This document shows, one piece after another, positions 1-8,859 of a stretch of 64,000 nt of DNA. The notes under the pieces were generated by a model, which was given only the letters and a program-made list of their open reading frames with translations, was not told where the DNA came from and searched no databases. Position numbers and translations under genes: made by a program. Location: the NCBI GenBank assembly GCA_963708155.1, contig OY970183.1, positions 930,001 through 994,000 of the forward strand, in the 5' to 3' direction. This DNA is from Methylovirgula sp963708155. Lineage in GTDB: Bacteria > Pseudomonadota > Alphaproteobacteria > Rhizobiales > Beijerinckiaceae. Position 1 is the stretch's first letter; each line of letters starts with the position of its first letter.

Positions 1-1361
1 CATAGCCCGCAATGACGAATTCCTGCCGGTTGGTGCATTTGATCTTCAGCCAGTCGGTGCTGCGCCGGGAGAGATAGTCGACTCTCGCGCTTCTTCGAGA
101 TGACGCCTTCGGCGCCGAGCCGGCAAACATGCTGCAGCATGAGTTCGCCGTTTTCGTCGAAATGATCGCTGTAGCGCAGGATTGTGCCCGGCGCGGCTTT
201 CAGCAGCGATTGCAGAATTTCTTTCCGGGCGACAAGAGGCAGGCCGGTCAGATCGTAGCCGTCGATGTACATCAGATCGAAGGCATAATAGATCATCCCC
301 CCGGTCTCGCCCTCGCTAAGCGCATTTTGCAAAGCCGAGAAATCCGAAATGCCGTTCGCCTCCTCGACGACAACTTCGCCGTCGACGATGCAGTCCTTGA
401 CCGGCAATTGCGCGAAAGCGGCGGCGACAGTCGGGAAGCGGTCGGCCCAGTCGAGCCCCGTGCGCGTGCGCAGCTTCACCTTGGCGGCCTTCACGACGCC
501 CTCGATGCGATAGCCGTCGAACTTGACCTCATGAACCCATTGCGCGCCAGACGGAGGCTCGGCGACGAGCGTCGGCAGCATCGGCGCGATAAAATCCGGC
601 AGCGCCTTACGTTTCGCGCCCTTCGGCGGCGAGAAGGCAAACGGCGCGGGCTTACCCGAGGCGGATGCTCGCTTCTTCTTAGCCGGCGGATCGGATTTAA
701 CGCTTTCAACCGGCGCCATGGCGCGGGCGCGTGGCGAACCCGGCGTCTCGATCCACGGCTGAGCCGCCTTCCCGGATGTCCAGCGCCGGCTCTTTTTATC
801 GCCGGCAATATCTTCAAGTGAGCGGCCGGTGATGACCGAATTCGGCTCCTCTTCGAGAATGTCGGGATCATCCGGCCCGCGCGCTTCGTCGTCATCGCCC
901 TTGATGAGCAGCCAATTCTCACGCTTCTCGCCCGGACGCGGATGCATGCGGACAAGGTGCCAGCGGCCTTTCAGCTTCTCGCCATGAAGTGTGAAGTCTA
1001 GGTGGCCCTTGGCATAGGCTTTCTCCGGATCGCCCTCCGGCGTCCAGGTGCCGCGATCCCAGACCAGCACGGTGCCCGCACCATATTGCCCCTCTGGAAT
1101 TGTCCCCTCGAAGGCGCCGTAATCGAGCGGGTGATCCTCGACATGGACGGCGAGCCGCTTCTCGCCCGGCACGAGGCTCGGCCCGCGCGTCACCGCCCAG
1201 CTTTTGAGGACGCCATCGAGTTCGAGCCGAAAATCGTAATGCAGCCGCGTCGCATCGTGTTTCTGCACGACGAAGGCATTGCCGGACTGCCGTCGCTTGG
1301 TGCCGCGCGGCTCCGACGTCACAGCAAAATCACGCTTCTTGCGGTAGGCTTCGAGGGCCAA
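1..1361 (-). CDS. ligD: DNA ligase D (NHEJ), partial, one frameshift
   Basis: ATP-dependent ligase D for bacterial non-homologous end joining; it works with Ku encoded just upstream. The N-terminus (MALEAYRKKRDF) starts at a TTG 10 bases after the ku stop codon. A 3'-phosphoesterase domain follows (residues ~1-170: HDATRLHYDFRLE, HVEDHPLDYGAFEG), then an Ala/Lys-rich linker, then the ligase domain with the adenylation lysine in EVKFDGYR near residue 280. The gene runs off the left edge, so the rest of the ligase domain and any polymerase domain are not seen. Near position 77-83 the reading frame must shift by one base to recover the expected STDWLKIKC motif. This is either a sequencing error or an inactivating mutation. 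Confidence 0.9.
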   Translation of the reverse strand, partial: MALEAYRKKRDFAVTSEPRGTKRRQSGNAFVVQKHDATRLHYDFRLELDGVLKSWAVTRGPSLVPGEKRLAVHVEDHPLDYGAFEGTIPEGQYGAGTVLVWDRGTWTPEGDPEKAYAKGHLDFTLHGEKLKGRWHLVRMHPRPGEKRENWLLIKGDDDEARGPDDPDILEEEPNSVITGRSLEDIAGDKKSRRWTSGKAAQPWIETPGSPRARAMAPVESVKSDPPAKKKRASASGKPAPFAFSPPKGAKRKALPDFIAPMLPTLVAEPPSGAQWVHEVKFDGYRIEGVVKAAKVKLRTRTGLDWADRFPTVAAAFAQLPVKDCIVDGEVVVEEANGISDFSALQNALSEGETGGMIYYAFDLMYIDGYDLTGLPLVARKEILQSLLKAAPGTILRYSDHFDENGELMLQHVCRLGAEGVISKKRESRLSLPAQHRLAEDQMHQPAGIRHCGL

Positions 1362-1373
1362 CAGAGCCTCGCT

Positions 1374-2243
1374 TTAGCTTGCCTTCTTCACCCGCCGCTT
1401 GGCGGAAGATTTGGCGGCCACCTTCTTCGCCGGACGATGCGCCTTGGCCGCCGGCTTGCGCCCGGATTCGGCGGCGACGCTGCGGCGCAAGGCATCCATC
1501 AAATTGATAACATTGCTCGGCGCCTTTTGCTGCGGCGCCGCGGGCAAGGGCTTGCCGGCACGCTTGGCCCGGACCAGACCGACGAGCGCATCCTGATAGC
1601 GATCCTCGAATTTTGCCGGATCGAATTTGCCACGCTTGGTCTCGATAATATGCGCGGCAAGATCGAGCACGTCCTTCGAGAGCTTGAGATCGGGGATCGA
1701 TTCGAAATAGGGCTTCTCGTCGCGTACTTCGTATTTGTAATGCAGCGTCGTCGCGAGCAGGCCTTTGTCGCGCGGCTCGATCATCACGATACGCTCACGT
1801 CCCGCAAGTACGACGCGCGCCAGCCCGACCATATCGGCCTTGCGCATGGCGTCGCGAATGACGACAAAAGGCTCGTCCGCTACTTTATCGTCCGGCGCCA
1901 GATAATAACTGCTGTCGAGATAGACTTCGTCGATCTCCGCGCGCGGCACGAAGGTCTCGATATCGATCGTATGCGTGCTTTCGAGCGCCTGCTCAGCGAT
2001 TTCGCTTTCTTCAAGGGTGATATAATCGTTTTTGCCAACCTCATAGCCGCGCACCTGCTCGTCGCGCTCGACAATATCGCCGGTGACGGAATCGACATAT
2101 TGCTGGCGCAGCCGGTGTCCGGTGTCTCGATTGATGAGATGGAAGGAAATGCGCTCCGTCCGGCTGACGGCGGGGAAAAGTGCGACGGGGCAGGAAACCA
2201 GCGAAAGCTTGAGATAGCCCTTCCAATTCGCGCGCGGTGCCAC
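1374..2243 (-). CDS. ku: Non-homologous end joining protein Ku
   Basis: Bacterial Ku homodimer subunit, which binds broken DNA ends and recruits LigD. At 289 residues it has the family's usual length. It starts MAPRANWKGYLKLSLVSCPV, typical of the Ku core barrel, and shows the RQQYVDSVTGDIVERDE region near residue 50. The C-terminal ~60 residues are rich in Lys and Ala (KPAAKAHRPAKKVAAKS), the basic tail seen in many rhizobial Ku proteins. It is co-transcribed with ligD, which begins 10 bases after its stop in the same frame. Confidence 0.95.
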   Translation of the reverse strand: MAPRANWKGYLKLSLVSCPVALFPAVSRTERISFHLINRDTGHRLRQQYVDSVTGDIVERDEQVRGYEVGKNDYITLEESEIAEQALESTHTIDIETFVPRAEIDEVYLDSSYYLAPDDKVADEPFVVIRDAMRKADMVGLARVVLAGRERIVMIEPRDKGLLATTLHYKYEVRDEKPYFESIPDLKLSKDVLDLAAHIIETKRGKFDPAKFEDRYQDALVGLVRAKRAGKPLPAAPQQKAPSNVINLMDALRRSVAAESGRKPAAKAHRPAKKVAAKSSAKRRVKKAS

Positions 2244-2554
2244 GGCTCAACCCTCTACTGACCGGCGGCGAGACACACGCCTCCGGCAACGCTGCACTCT
2301 TGATCCATTACATCACATAAGCCAAAAGGGCGCCACGCGAATTTCGACGCGCGCGGTTTCCTAAACCCCCTCGCTGACAAACACATTCGCGCGAATACAG
2401 TTCCAGATGATCTCCTTGTGGTCTAAATTTCATCGGATCGCATTGGAAATGCCCGGCCCGGAGGACGTCGCGCCGTTCGCGTGCGGCAAGGCACTTCCTG
2501 CCGTCCGGTACGGAAATATGAAACGTCCGCCTCACACATTGGAAAGGATTTGCC
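2244..2554. other. Intergenic region ku / glsB-like gene
   Basis: About 310 bases between ku (minus) and the next plus-strand gene. No supported coding sequence was found. It must hold the ku-ligD promoter and the promoter of the GlsB-like gene. The only clear element is a purine-rich ribosome-binding site (GGAAAGGA, 2541-2548) in front of the TTG start at 2555. Confidence 0.5.
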
Positions 2555-2812
2555 TTGTCGGGTGACAGTCTCTTGATCATTCTCGTTGTCGGCGTCGTCG
2601 CCGGCTGGCTCGCCGGCCAGATTTTGCGCGGCACCGGCTTCGGCCTCGTCGCAGACCTCTGCATCGGTGTCATCGGCGCCTTCATCGGCAACTGGCTTCT
2701 GCCAAGGATTGGAATTCATCTCAGTGCGCATCTGCTCGAACAGATCATCTCGGCGACGGTGGGCGCGATCATCCTGCTGCTGATCCTGGGCTTGTTCCGA
2801 CGGCGCGCGTGA
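2555..2812 (+). CDS. GlsB/YeaQ/YmgE family small membrane protein
   Basis: An 85-residue inner-membrane protein of the transglycosylase-associated family, which is often stress-induced; its molecular function is not established. Three hydrophobic segments are visible (residues ~5-22, 30-48 and 58-80). The family's glycine pattern GWLAGQILRGTGFG is followed by the second helix, and the protein ends in a basic RRRA tail. The start is TTG, placed by the GGAAAGGA Shine-Dalgarno seven bases upstream. Confidence 0.8.
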   Translation: MSGDSLLIILVVGVVAGWLAGQILRGTGFGLVADLCIGVIGAFIGNWLLPRIGIHLSAHLLEQIISATVGAIILLLILGLFRRRA

Positions 2813-2902
2813 TTTAATCCCTGCAAGCTGGCCCGGGCCGCGACGCAAAGGCGCCGCGGCCTTTGAATTTCAAAGGGCAAATGGCGCGGAGAAACGAAGG
2901 CC

Positions 2903-3529
2903 ATGTTGTCGGATTTTTTGCAAACAGCCTTCGTCACGCTTCTCGTCACGCTGGACCCGCCGGGGCTCGCGCCAATCTTCATCGCACTCACCTTGGGGAT
3001 GGCGCCTGAGGAGAAACGCGCTGTCGCCGTCCGCGCCAGCATCATCGCCTTCACCATTCTTCTCGTTTTCGCGCTGGGTGGCGCCGCGCTGATGAACGCA
3101 CTGGGCATTTCCCTGCCCGCCTTCCGGATTGCGGGCGGTCTCCTGCTGTTCTACACGGCCTTTCAGATGGTCTTCGCCGAGCGGGGCCAGCGCAAGAAAG
3201 AGCTCGCGGACGACGCGGTGGCCATTGATCACATCAACAATCTTGCCGCCTTTCCGCTGGCGATCCCGCTGATGAGCGGGCCGGGCTCAATCACCGCCGT
3301 CATTCTTCTCGCGGGAAAGGCCAGCGGCAATTGGCAGGCGCAGACCGGCCTCGTGCTCGTTATTCTTATCGTGATTCTGTTTTGCTATCTGACGTTTCTG
3401 CTGGCGGAGCGCATCACGTACCTGTTCGGCACGACCGGCACTCTGGTGCTGGGCCGCATGCTCGGCGTCGTGCTCGCAGCGCTCGCGGCGCAATTCGTCA
3501 TCGACGGAGTCCGGTCGGTCATCGGCTAG
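2903..3529 (+). CDS. MarC family integral membrane protein
   Basis: A 208-residue protein of the MarC/UPF0056 family with six predicted transmembrane helices and no agreed substrate. The N-terminus FVTLLVTLDPPGLAPIFIAL matches the family's conserved first helix with its D-P-x-G motif. The second half repeats the fold (FPLAIPLMSGPGSITAVILL), as expected for this internally duplicated family. It is a single gene, convergent with metA, whose stop lies seven bases away. Confidence 0.85.
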   Translation: MLSDFLQTAFVTLLVTLDPPGLAPIFIALTLGMAPEEKRAVAVRASIIAFTILLVFALGGAALMNALGISLPAFRIAGGLLLFYTAFQMVFAERGQRKKELADDAVAIDHINNLAAFPLAIPLMSGPGSITAVILLAGKASGNWQAQTGLVLVILIVILFCYLTFLLAERITYLFGTTGTLVLGRMLGVVLAALAAQFVIDGVRSVIG

Positions 3530-3535
3530 GCGCGC

Positions 3536-4531
3536 CTACCGACTCGCGAGATAGGTCAGCCAGTTGCGATAGAGGCCCGCGGCGGATGCGCGCCAGGTCT
3601 TGGCCGGATGCACATCATCGAGCAGATTCGCCAGCTCGCGATGCGGATGGCGGCTTGCCCGTGTAGTCGCGCGCCCGGCAAAAGCCGCGAGATGCTTTTC
3701 CGTGAGCGGATCGAAATAGTCTTCCGGCGCCTGGGGAAAGTTCGGCCGCTCGCCGCGCAAATAGCGCGTCACATCGCGACGATACTCACGCAAGAGCGAA
3801 TCCGCGTCGTATTCCGGATGGCCTTGCAGAAAGACGAACAGACTTTCCTGCCGCCTGACGAATATGTCCGCGCCGACGCGCGGCGAAGATGTCAATATCT
3901 GGTAGCCACGTGCCGAGAGCTCCTCGGCCGTGAGATCGTTGAGCCGCGAGTGCGGAATACGCACTTCCGGCCCGAGCCCCTCTAGCAGAGGATCGGGCGC
4001 GACGACGGGACAATCGAAAACGCCCGAAAGCTTCTGAGCGAGCGGCACACGCTTGATGCCGTCGAGATGCAGCACCGCGGCGTGGGCGGCGAGACAGGAG
4101 AAGATCGTCGAGCGGGTGTTTACCGCCGCCCAATCGATGACTCGCGTGAGGCTGGGCCAATAGGCCTCGTCCGCGAGCGAAGCGGTCTTCGGCTCGCAGC
4201 CGGTGATAATGAGACCATCGAGCTTTTCGGACCCGAGCGCGGCGATATCGCCATAATGTGCCGCAATATGCTGCGCGGCGCTCTCGCCACGCGCAATTCC
4301 GTCAAGCGCATAAAAGCGCAGACGCACGGGCGGCATTGTTGGACCGTGACCGATCAGCTCCTTGAACTGCCGTTCCGTCGCGTGGAGCGAGGCGTCGGGC
4401 ATGTTGTTGATGATGCCGATCTCAAGGTTTTTCGCTGCAGCGGGGCCTTCTGCGCCGCGAGATCGTGGCTCCGTTACGCCGCCGACAAGCTGGAGCGCGG
4501 CAAGAGCCGCTTCGTGCCCGCGGTCCGTCAC
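3536..4531 (-). CDS. metA: Homoserine O-acyltransferase (MetA type)
   Basis: Transfers an acyl group (succinyl or acetyl) to homoserine, the first committed step of methionine synthesis. At 331 residues it has the glutamine-amidotransferase-like MetA fold. The nucleophilic cysteine lies in TIFSCLAAHAAV (about residue 146) and the catalytic histidine in QGHPEYD (about residue 238). The N-terminal region (EIGIINNMPDASLHATERQF) is typical of alphaproteobacterial MetA. Its start codon overlaps the stop of metY by four bases, so the two form an operon. Acyl-donor choice in MetA proteins depends on one active-site residue and cannot be assigned safely here. Confidence 0.88.
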   Translation of the reverse strand: MTDRGHEAALAALQLVGGVTEPRSRGAEGPAAAKNLEIGIINNMPDASLHATERQFKELIGHGPTMPPVRLRFYALDGIARGESAAQHIAAHYGDIAALGSEKLDGLIITGCEPKTASLADEAYWPSLTRVIDWAAVNTRSTIFSCLAAHAAVLHLDGIKRVPLAQKLSGVFDCPVVAPDPLLEGLGPEVRIPHSRLNDLTAEELSARGYQILTSSPRVGADIFVRRQESLFVFLQGHPEYDADSLLREYRRDVTRYLRGERPNFPQAPEDYFDPLTEKHLAAFAGRATTRASRHPHRELANLLDDVHPAKTWRASAAGLYRNWLTYLASR

Positions 4532-5850
4532 TCGGCCGCCTCGTTATCTTTGGGCGCTGCCGCGGCAACCGCCAGGGCCTGGTCGAGGTCTTCGATAATG
4601 TCGCTCGCGTGCTCGATACCGACGCTGATCCGGATCATCTCCGGCCGGACGCCGGCCTTGATCTGCTCTTCGGCCGTCATCTGCCGATGCGTCGTCGAGG
4701 CAGGATGACAGGCCAGCGATTTTGTATCGCCGATATTGACCAGCCGCTTGATGAGCCCCAGCGCGTCATAGAAGCGCTTGCCCGCCGCAAAGCCGCCCTT
4801 CACGCCGAAGGTCAGCAAGGAGGAAGCCTGACCGCCGAGATATTTTTGCGCCAGCGCGTGATAGGGACTATCCGCGAAGCCTGAATAGTTGACCCAAGCG
4901 ACGCGCGGGTCATCGCGCAGAAATTGTGCGACCTTGCGGGCATTCTCGACATGGCGTTCCACGCGCAGCGCTACGGTCTCGATGCCCTGCAGCAGCAAGA
5001 AGGCGCTATGTGGCGAGAGCACCGCGCCGGTCGTGCGCTGATAGACGCTGCGGCAACGCTCGATATAGGCGCGCGGGCCGAAATGCTCCGTATAGATGAG
5101 ACCGTGATAGGAGACGTCCGGCGTGTTGAACATCGGGAATCGCTTAGCCGAGTCCCGCCACGGGAAATTGCCGGAATCGACAATGGCGCCGCCGAGTGTC
5201 GTGCCGTGACCGCCCATGAATTTCGTCAGTGAATGCACCACAATATCCGCGCCATGTTCGATCGGGCGCCATAGAATCGGGGTCGCGACCGTATTGTCGA
5301 CGACAAGCGGCACCCCATGACGATGTGCGACCTTTGCCAGGGCTTCGATATCGCAGATATTGCCGGCCGGATTGCCAATCGTCTCGCAGAAGACGGCCCG
5401 GGTCTCGTCGTCGATCAGCCGTTCGATCGAATCGGCGGCATCGTTCTCGGCAAAACGGATGTGAATACCCTGGCGCGGAAGAACGTGCGACAGCAGCGTA
5501 TGCGACGTGCCATAGAGCTGCGGCACGGACACGATATTGCCGCCGCAATCGGCGAGATTGGCGATAGCGAAATGCAACGCCGCCTGCCCGCTCGCCACAG
5601 CCAGCGCGGCGATGCCGCCCTCAAGCGCGGCGACCCGCTTCTCCAGCACATCGACCGTCGGGTTGTTGATGCGGCTGTAGCGGAAGCCGTCGATCTCAAG
5701 ATTGAACAACGCCGCACCGTGATCGGCACTGTCGAACTCATAGGAAACCGTCTGATAGATCGGCACCGCGACCGCCTTGGTCGTCGGCTCGGACGTATAG
5801 CCGGTATGAATCGCGATGGTTTCCGGCCGCAAGGTTCTGGTTTTCCGCAT
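4528..5850 (-). CDS. metY: O-acylhomoserine sulfhydrylase (PLP)
   Basis: PLP enzyme of the Cys/Met metabolism family that makes homocysteine from O-acylhomoserine and sulfide. The PLP lysine is in VHSLTKFMGGHGTT. The substrate-binding N-terminus (PETIAIHTGYTSEPTTKAVAVPIYQTVSYEF) and the long ~440-residue length favour MetY over the shorter MetZ/MetB. An in-frame TTG exists at 5862, but the ATG at 5850 (MRKTRTLRPET) is the better start. It is the first gene of the metY-metA operon; its product supplies homocysteine for methionine. Confidence 0.88.
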   Translation of the reverse strand: MRKTRTLRPETIAIHTGYTSEPTTKAVAVPIYQTVSYEFDSADHGAALFNLEIDGFRYSRINNPTVDVLEKRVAALEGGIAALAVASGQAALHFAIANLADCGGNIVSVPQLYGTSHTLLSHVLPRQGIHIRFAENDAADSIERLIDDETRAVFCETIGNPAGNICDIEALAKVAHRHGVPLVVDNTVATPILWRPIEHGADIVVHSLTKFMGGHGTTLGGAIVDSGNFPWRDSAKRFPMFNTPDVSYHGLIYTEHFGPRAYIERCRSVYQRTTGAVLSPHSAFLLLQGIETVALRVERHVENARKVAQFLRDDPRVAWVNYSGFADSPYHALAQKYLGGQASSLLTFGVKGGFAAGKRFYDALGLIKRLVNIGDTKSLACHPASTTHRQMTAEEQIKAGVRPEMIRISVGIEHASDIIEDLDQALAVAAAAPKDNEAAE

Positions 5851-5882
5851 CTGCAAACTCAAATCAAAGCTTCCGTTTCATT

Positions 5883-5913
5883 CCGGGACGGCGGCGTCTT
5901 AGAATGATCCCGG
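5883..5913 (-). promoter_or_regulatory. Leader hairpin upstream of metY
   Basis: CCGGGA and TCCCGG form a six-base stem with a 19-base loop in the metY leader, 33 bases before the ATG. Methionine genes in alphaproteobacteria often carry SAM-sensing leaders, but the conserved SAM-II core could not be matched here. This is only a candidate regulatory structure. Confidence 0.3.
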
Positions 5914-6064
5914 CGTCTTCGCGTGCCGCGCGCAAAGGGGCGGCGCGCACGAACCGTGCCGGTCAACCATAGGAGCAGAGGCGCTAAGAACTGCTTAGCC
6001 TTTGGCGCAACTTCTACGCTATATTCCAAGCGCTTCTTAACCTTCATGTTCGAGGACCATTGGC

Positions 6065-7831
6065 GTGCCTGATCCGGTCTTGCGCGATACCTTTTCAGCG
6101 TCAAAAGCTTGGCTACGCGCGCTTGAGCTGACCGGGCGGATCGAGCACGAGCCGCATCGCACTTTGCCCATTGTCATCGACGAACTGGCCGCAAAATTCG
6201 GCGAAGCGCCAGCTTTGCTCTCGGATCGCGGCACGTTCAGCTTCAAGGATCTCGCCGCCCGTGTGAATGCCGTCGCGCGCTGGTCTTTGGCGCAAAATCT
6301 CGGCGGTACGACCGTCGGCCTGCTCATGACCAACCAGCCGGATTATCTGGCAATCTGGCTCGGCATCACGCGCATCGGGGGCAGCGTCGCACTCCTCAAC
6401 ACGAATTTGCGCGGCGCCCCACTGGCGCATTGCATCGGCATTGCCGAATCGCGGCGTATCATCGTTTCAGCCTCGCTGCGCGAAAGTCTCGACGCTGCAC
6501 TCGGCCACGCGAAACTCGCGGCCGAAGTTTGGGTTCACGAGACGGACTTCGATGCCGCGTTGACAAGTTTCGCGACGACACCTTTGCCAAGCGCGGAGCA
6601 TCCCGGACCGCGCCTGCCCGACCGTGCGCTCTGCATTTACACCTCCGGAACGACCGGCCTGCCGAAGGCCGCCAACATCAGCCATCGCCGCATCATGACC
6701 TGGAGCTATTGGTTCGCCGGGATTCTGAACACATCGGCCGGCGATAGGATGATGAATTGCCTGCCGATGTATCACAGCGTCGGCGGCATCGTCGCGATCG
6801 GCAGCATGCTCGTCAGCGGCGGCGCGGTCGTCTTGCAGGAGAAGTTTTCGGTACAGCGCTTCTGGGATGATATCGTGCGCTGGGATTGCACATTGTTCCA
6901 ATATATCGGGGAACTTTGCCGCTATCTGTTGAAGGCGTCGGAGAACCCCAACGAGCGCACGCATCGCTTGCGTCTCGTCTGCGGCAATGGCCTGCGCGCC
7001 GATATTTGGCGGCCATTTCAGGAGCGTTTCCGCATTCCCCACATCGTGGAATTCTATGCCGCGACCGAAGGGACCTTCTCGCTCATCAATGTCGAGGGCG
7101 AGCCCGGCGCCATCGGCCGCGTGCCGCCCTTTCTGGCGCACCGCTTTCCCTCCGCGATCGTGAGGTTCGATGTGGGGCGCGGTGAGCCTGCGCACGACGA
7201 GAGTGGTTTTTGCATTCCCTGCGCGCCGGACGAGCCCGGCGAAGCCATCGGCAAGATCGCTGCCACGGACGGGGCGGGTGCGCGTTTCGAGGGCTATACA
7301 AGCACCGCCGAAAGCGAGGCCAAAGTGCTGCGCAACGTCTTCGCCAAAGGCGACGCCTGGTTCCGCACCGGCGATCTTATGCGCAAGGATGCGCGTGGAT
7401 TTTATTATTTTGTCGATCGGATCGGCGACACGTTCCGCTGGAAAGGCGAGAATGTCTCGACCTTCGAGGTCGCGGAAGCCTTGGCCGCCTGCTCGGGTGT
7501 CATTGAAGCGACGGCCTATGGTGTCCTCGTGCCGGGCACAGACGGCCGCGCCGGCATGGCTGCGCTCGTCATAGATTCCGCGTTCGATTTCACGGGCTTT
7601 CATGCGCATGTGCGAGCGCATCTGCCGCCCTATGCGCGGCCAATATTTTTGCGCATCTGCGAGACCATTGAGACAACCGAAACATTCAAGCAGAAGCGGA
7701 CGCAGCTTGCGCGCGACGGCTTCGACCCCAACAAAATCGCGGACGTGCTTTATTTCGACAATGGCGATGCGTATGTTCCGCTCGACCCAAGCCTGTTCGC
7801 GCGCATCGCTTCCGGCGAAATGCGGCTATGA
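6065..7831 (+). CDS. Very-long-chain/long-chain acyl-CoA synthetase (FATP-like)
   Basis: AMP-forming acyl-CoA ligase of 588 residues that activates fatty acids to acyl-CoA. The ATP/AMP P-loop is CIYTSGTTGLPKAANISH (about residue 195). The second signature, YFVDRIGDTFRWKGENVS (~residue 440-460), is typical of the fatty-acid-transport-protein-like acyl-CoA synthetases. The C-terminal lysine lies in TETFKQKRTQL. The start is GTG at 6065. It is a single gene, convergent with the esterase gene and overlapping its end by six bases. Confidence 0.85.
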   Translation: MPDPVLRDTFSASKAWLRALELTGRIEHEPHRTLPIVIDELAAKFGEAPALLSDRGTFSFKDLAARVNAVARWSLAQNLGGTTVGLLMTNQPDYLAIWLGITRIGGSVALLNTNLRGAPLAHCIGIAESRRIIVSASLRESLDAALGHAKLAAEVWVHETDFDAALTSFATTPLPSAEHPGPRLPDRALCIYTSGTTGLPKAANISHRRIMTWSYWFAGILNTSAGDRMMNCLPMYHSVGGIVAIGSMLVSGGAVVLQEKFSVQRFWDDIVRWDCTLFQYIGELCRYLLKASENPNERTHRLRLVCGNGLRADIWRPFQERFRIPHIVEFYAATEGTFSLINVEGEPGAIGRVPPFLAHRFPSAIVRFDVGRGEPAHDESGFCIPCAPDEPGEAIGKIAATDGAGARFEGYTSTAESEAKVLRNVFAKGDAWFRTGDLMRKDARGFYYFVDRIGDTFRWKGENVSTFEVAEALAACSGVIEATAYGVLVPGTDGRAGMAALVIDSAFDFTGFHAHVRAHLPPYARPIFLRICETIETTETFKQKRTQLARDGFDPNKIADVLYFDNGDAYVPLDPSLFARIASGEMRL

Positions 7832-8734
7832 GTGCGCGAGCCAAGCTGCAAGCTCTGCCCCGATCTCCGGCACCGCCTTCCTCGCATAGGAAATGACGCC
7901 GCCCAGCGCGTAGAAGAGATGTGGCATCCCGGCGTGTAAGGTGTGATGCACATCGACGCCGGCCGCTCTCACCTTCTCCGCGTAGGCCGCGCCCTCGTCG
8001 CGCAGCGGATCGCATTGCGCCGTGTGCAGAAAGGTCGGCGGCAGATGCGCAAATTCCGTTGCGCGGAGCGGTGAGACGCGAGGGTGCGAAACAGGGAGAC
8101 GGCCCGCTGTATAAAGCGCGGCGTCATGGTCGAGTGTCGGCTGATCGAGAATCGGTGACTGGAAAGCATCGCGCGATGGCGCTTGCCCGGCAAAGTCGAG
8201 GATCGGGCACAGCAGGAGCTGAAAGGCGAGCTTGCGCGCCTCGCGCGCATTCCATTGCGCCGCCGTGACGGCCGCAAGGGTCGCGCCCGCGGAATCGCCG
8301 CCGATGCCGATTCGGGAAATACCGTATCTTTGCGCGTTGTCGAATGTCCATTGCAGCGCTGCCTCCGCGTCCTCGAGCGCAGCAGGAAATGGATTTTCGG
8401 GTGCAAGCTGGTAGTCCACAGCGAAGACGGCACAGCCGCTTGCGGCCGCCAGGGTCCTGCACAGGGGATCATGCGTTTCGAGGCTGCCCGCGACGAGGCC
8501 GCCGCCATGAAGGAAGATCAACGCTGCGCCCGTCTCGGACTCTGGCCAGTAGATTCGAATCTCGGGATCGCCAGCCACGGTGGCAACCGGAATGTGAGGC
8601 CCGGAGCCGCCAAGGCGCATCAAGCCCGCGAAAGCGGCGCGCCGCTCCGCGATCGGGAGTGAAGCGGCGCCGCCGCCCTGCAGCGCGAGCATATCGATCA
8701 GACGTTTTGCGTGGGGATCGAGCAAATCCGTCAC
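7826..8734 (-). CDS. HSL-family alpha/beta hydrolase (esterase)
   Basis: Carboxylesterase of the hormone-sensitive-lipase family, 302 residues. It shows the oxyanion motif LIFLHGGGLVAGS (about residue 75) and the nucleophile elbow GGDSAGATLA (about residue 147). The histidine is probably in HTLHAGMPHLFY near residue 270. There is no signal peptide, so it is likely cytoplasmic. The natural ester is unknown. It lies tail-to-tail with the acyl-CoA synthetase and divergent from the carrier-protein locus that follows. Confidence 0.85.
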   Translation of the reverse strand: MTDLLDPHAKRLIDMLALQGGGAASLPIAERRAAFAGLMRLGGSGPHIPVATVAGDPEIRIYWPESETGAALIFLHGGGLVAGSLETHDPLCRTLAAASGCAVFAVDYQLAPENPFPAALEDAEAALQWTFDNAQRYGISRIGIGGDSAGATLAAVTAAQWNAREARKLAFQLLLCPILDFAGQAPSRDAFQSPILDQPTLDHDAALYTAGRLPVSHPRVSPLRATEFAHLPPTFLHTAQCDPLRDEGAAYAEKVRAAGVDVHHTLHAGMPHLFYALGGVISYARKAVPEIGAELAAWLAHS

Positions 8735-8859
8735 AAACTGTTATCCCTGCGAGCAGACAATCTTTCCGCGCGCGACGATAAGGTGGCAAAATGAGCATTG
8801 CCTTAAAAATCGCCGCGGAGGCATAAGCCTGCCGGTGAAACTATTCGAAGGTTTTCGCA

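Noticed and set aside
1002..2261. 419-codon plus-strand frame over ligD and ku
   Set aside because: It lies opposite two motif-verified genes and lacks any domain.
3529..3540. Palindrome TAGGCGCGCCTA at the marC end
   Set aside because: It has no loop or T-tract and is short for GC-rich DNA; not a credible terminator.
5840..5870. SAM-II-like string TGATTTGAGTTTGCAG just before metY
   Set aside because: It overlaps the likely coding start and cannot form the required first stem with downstream sequence; judged a chance match.
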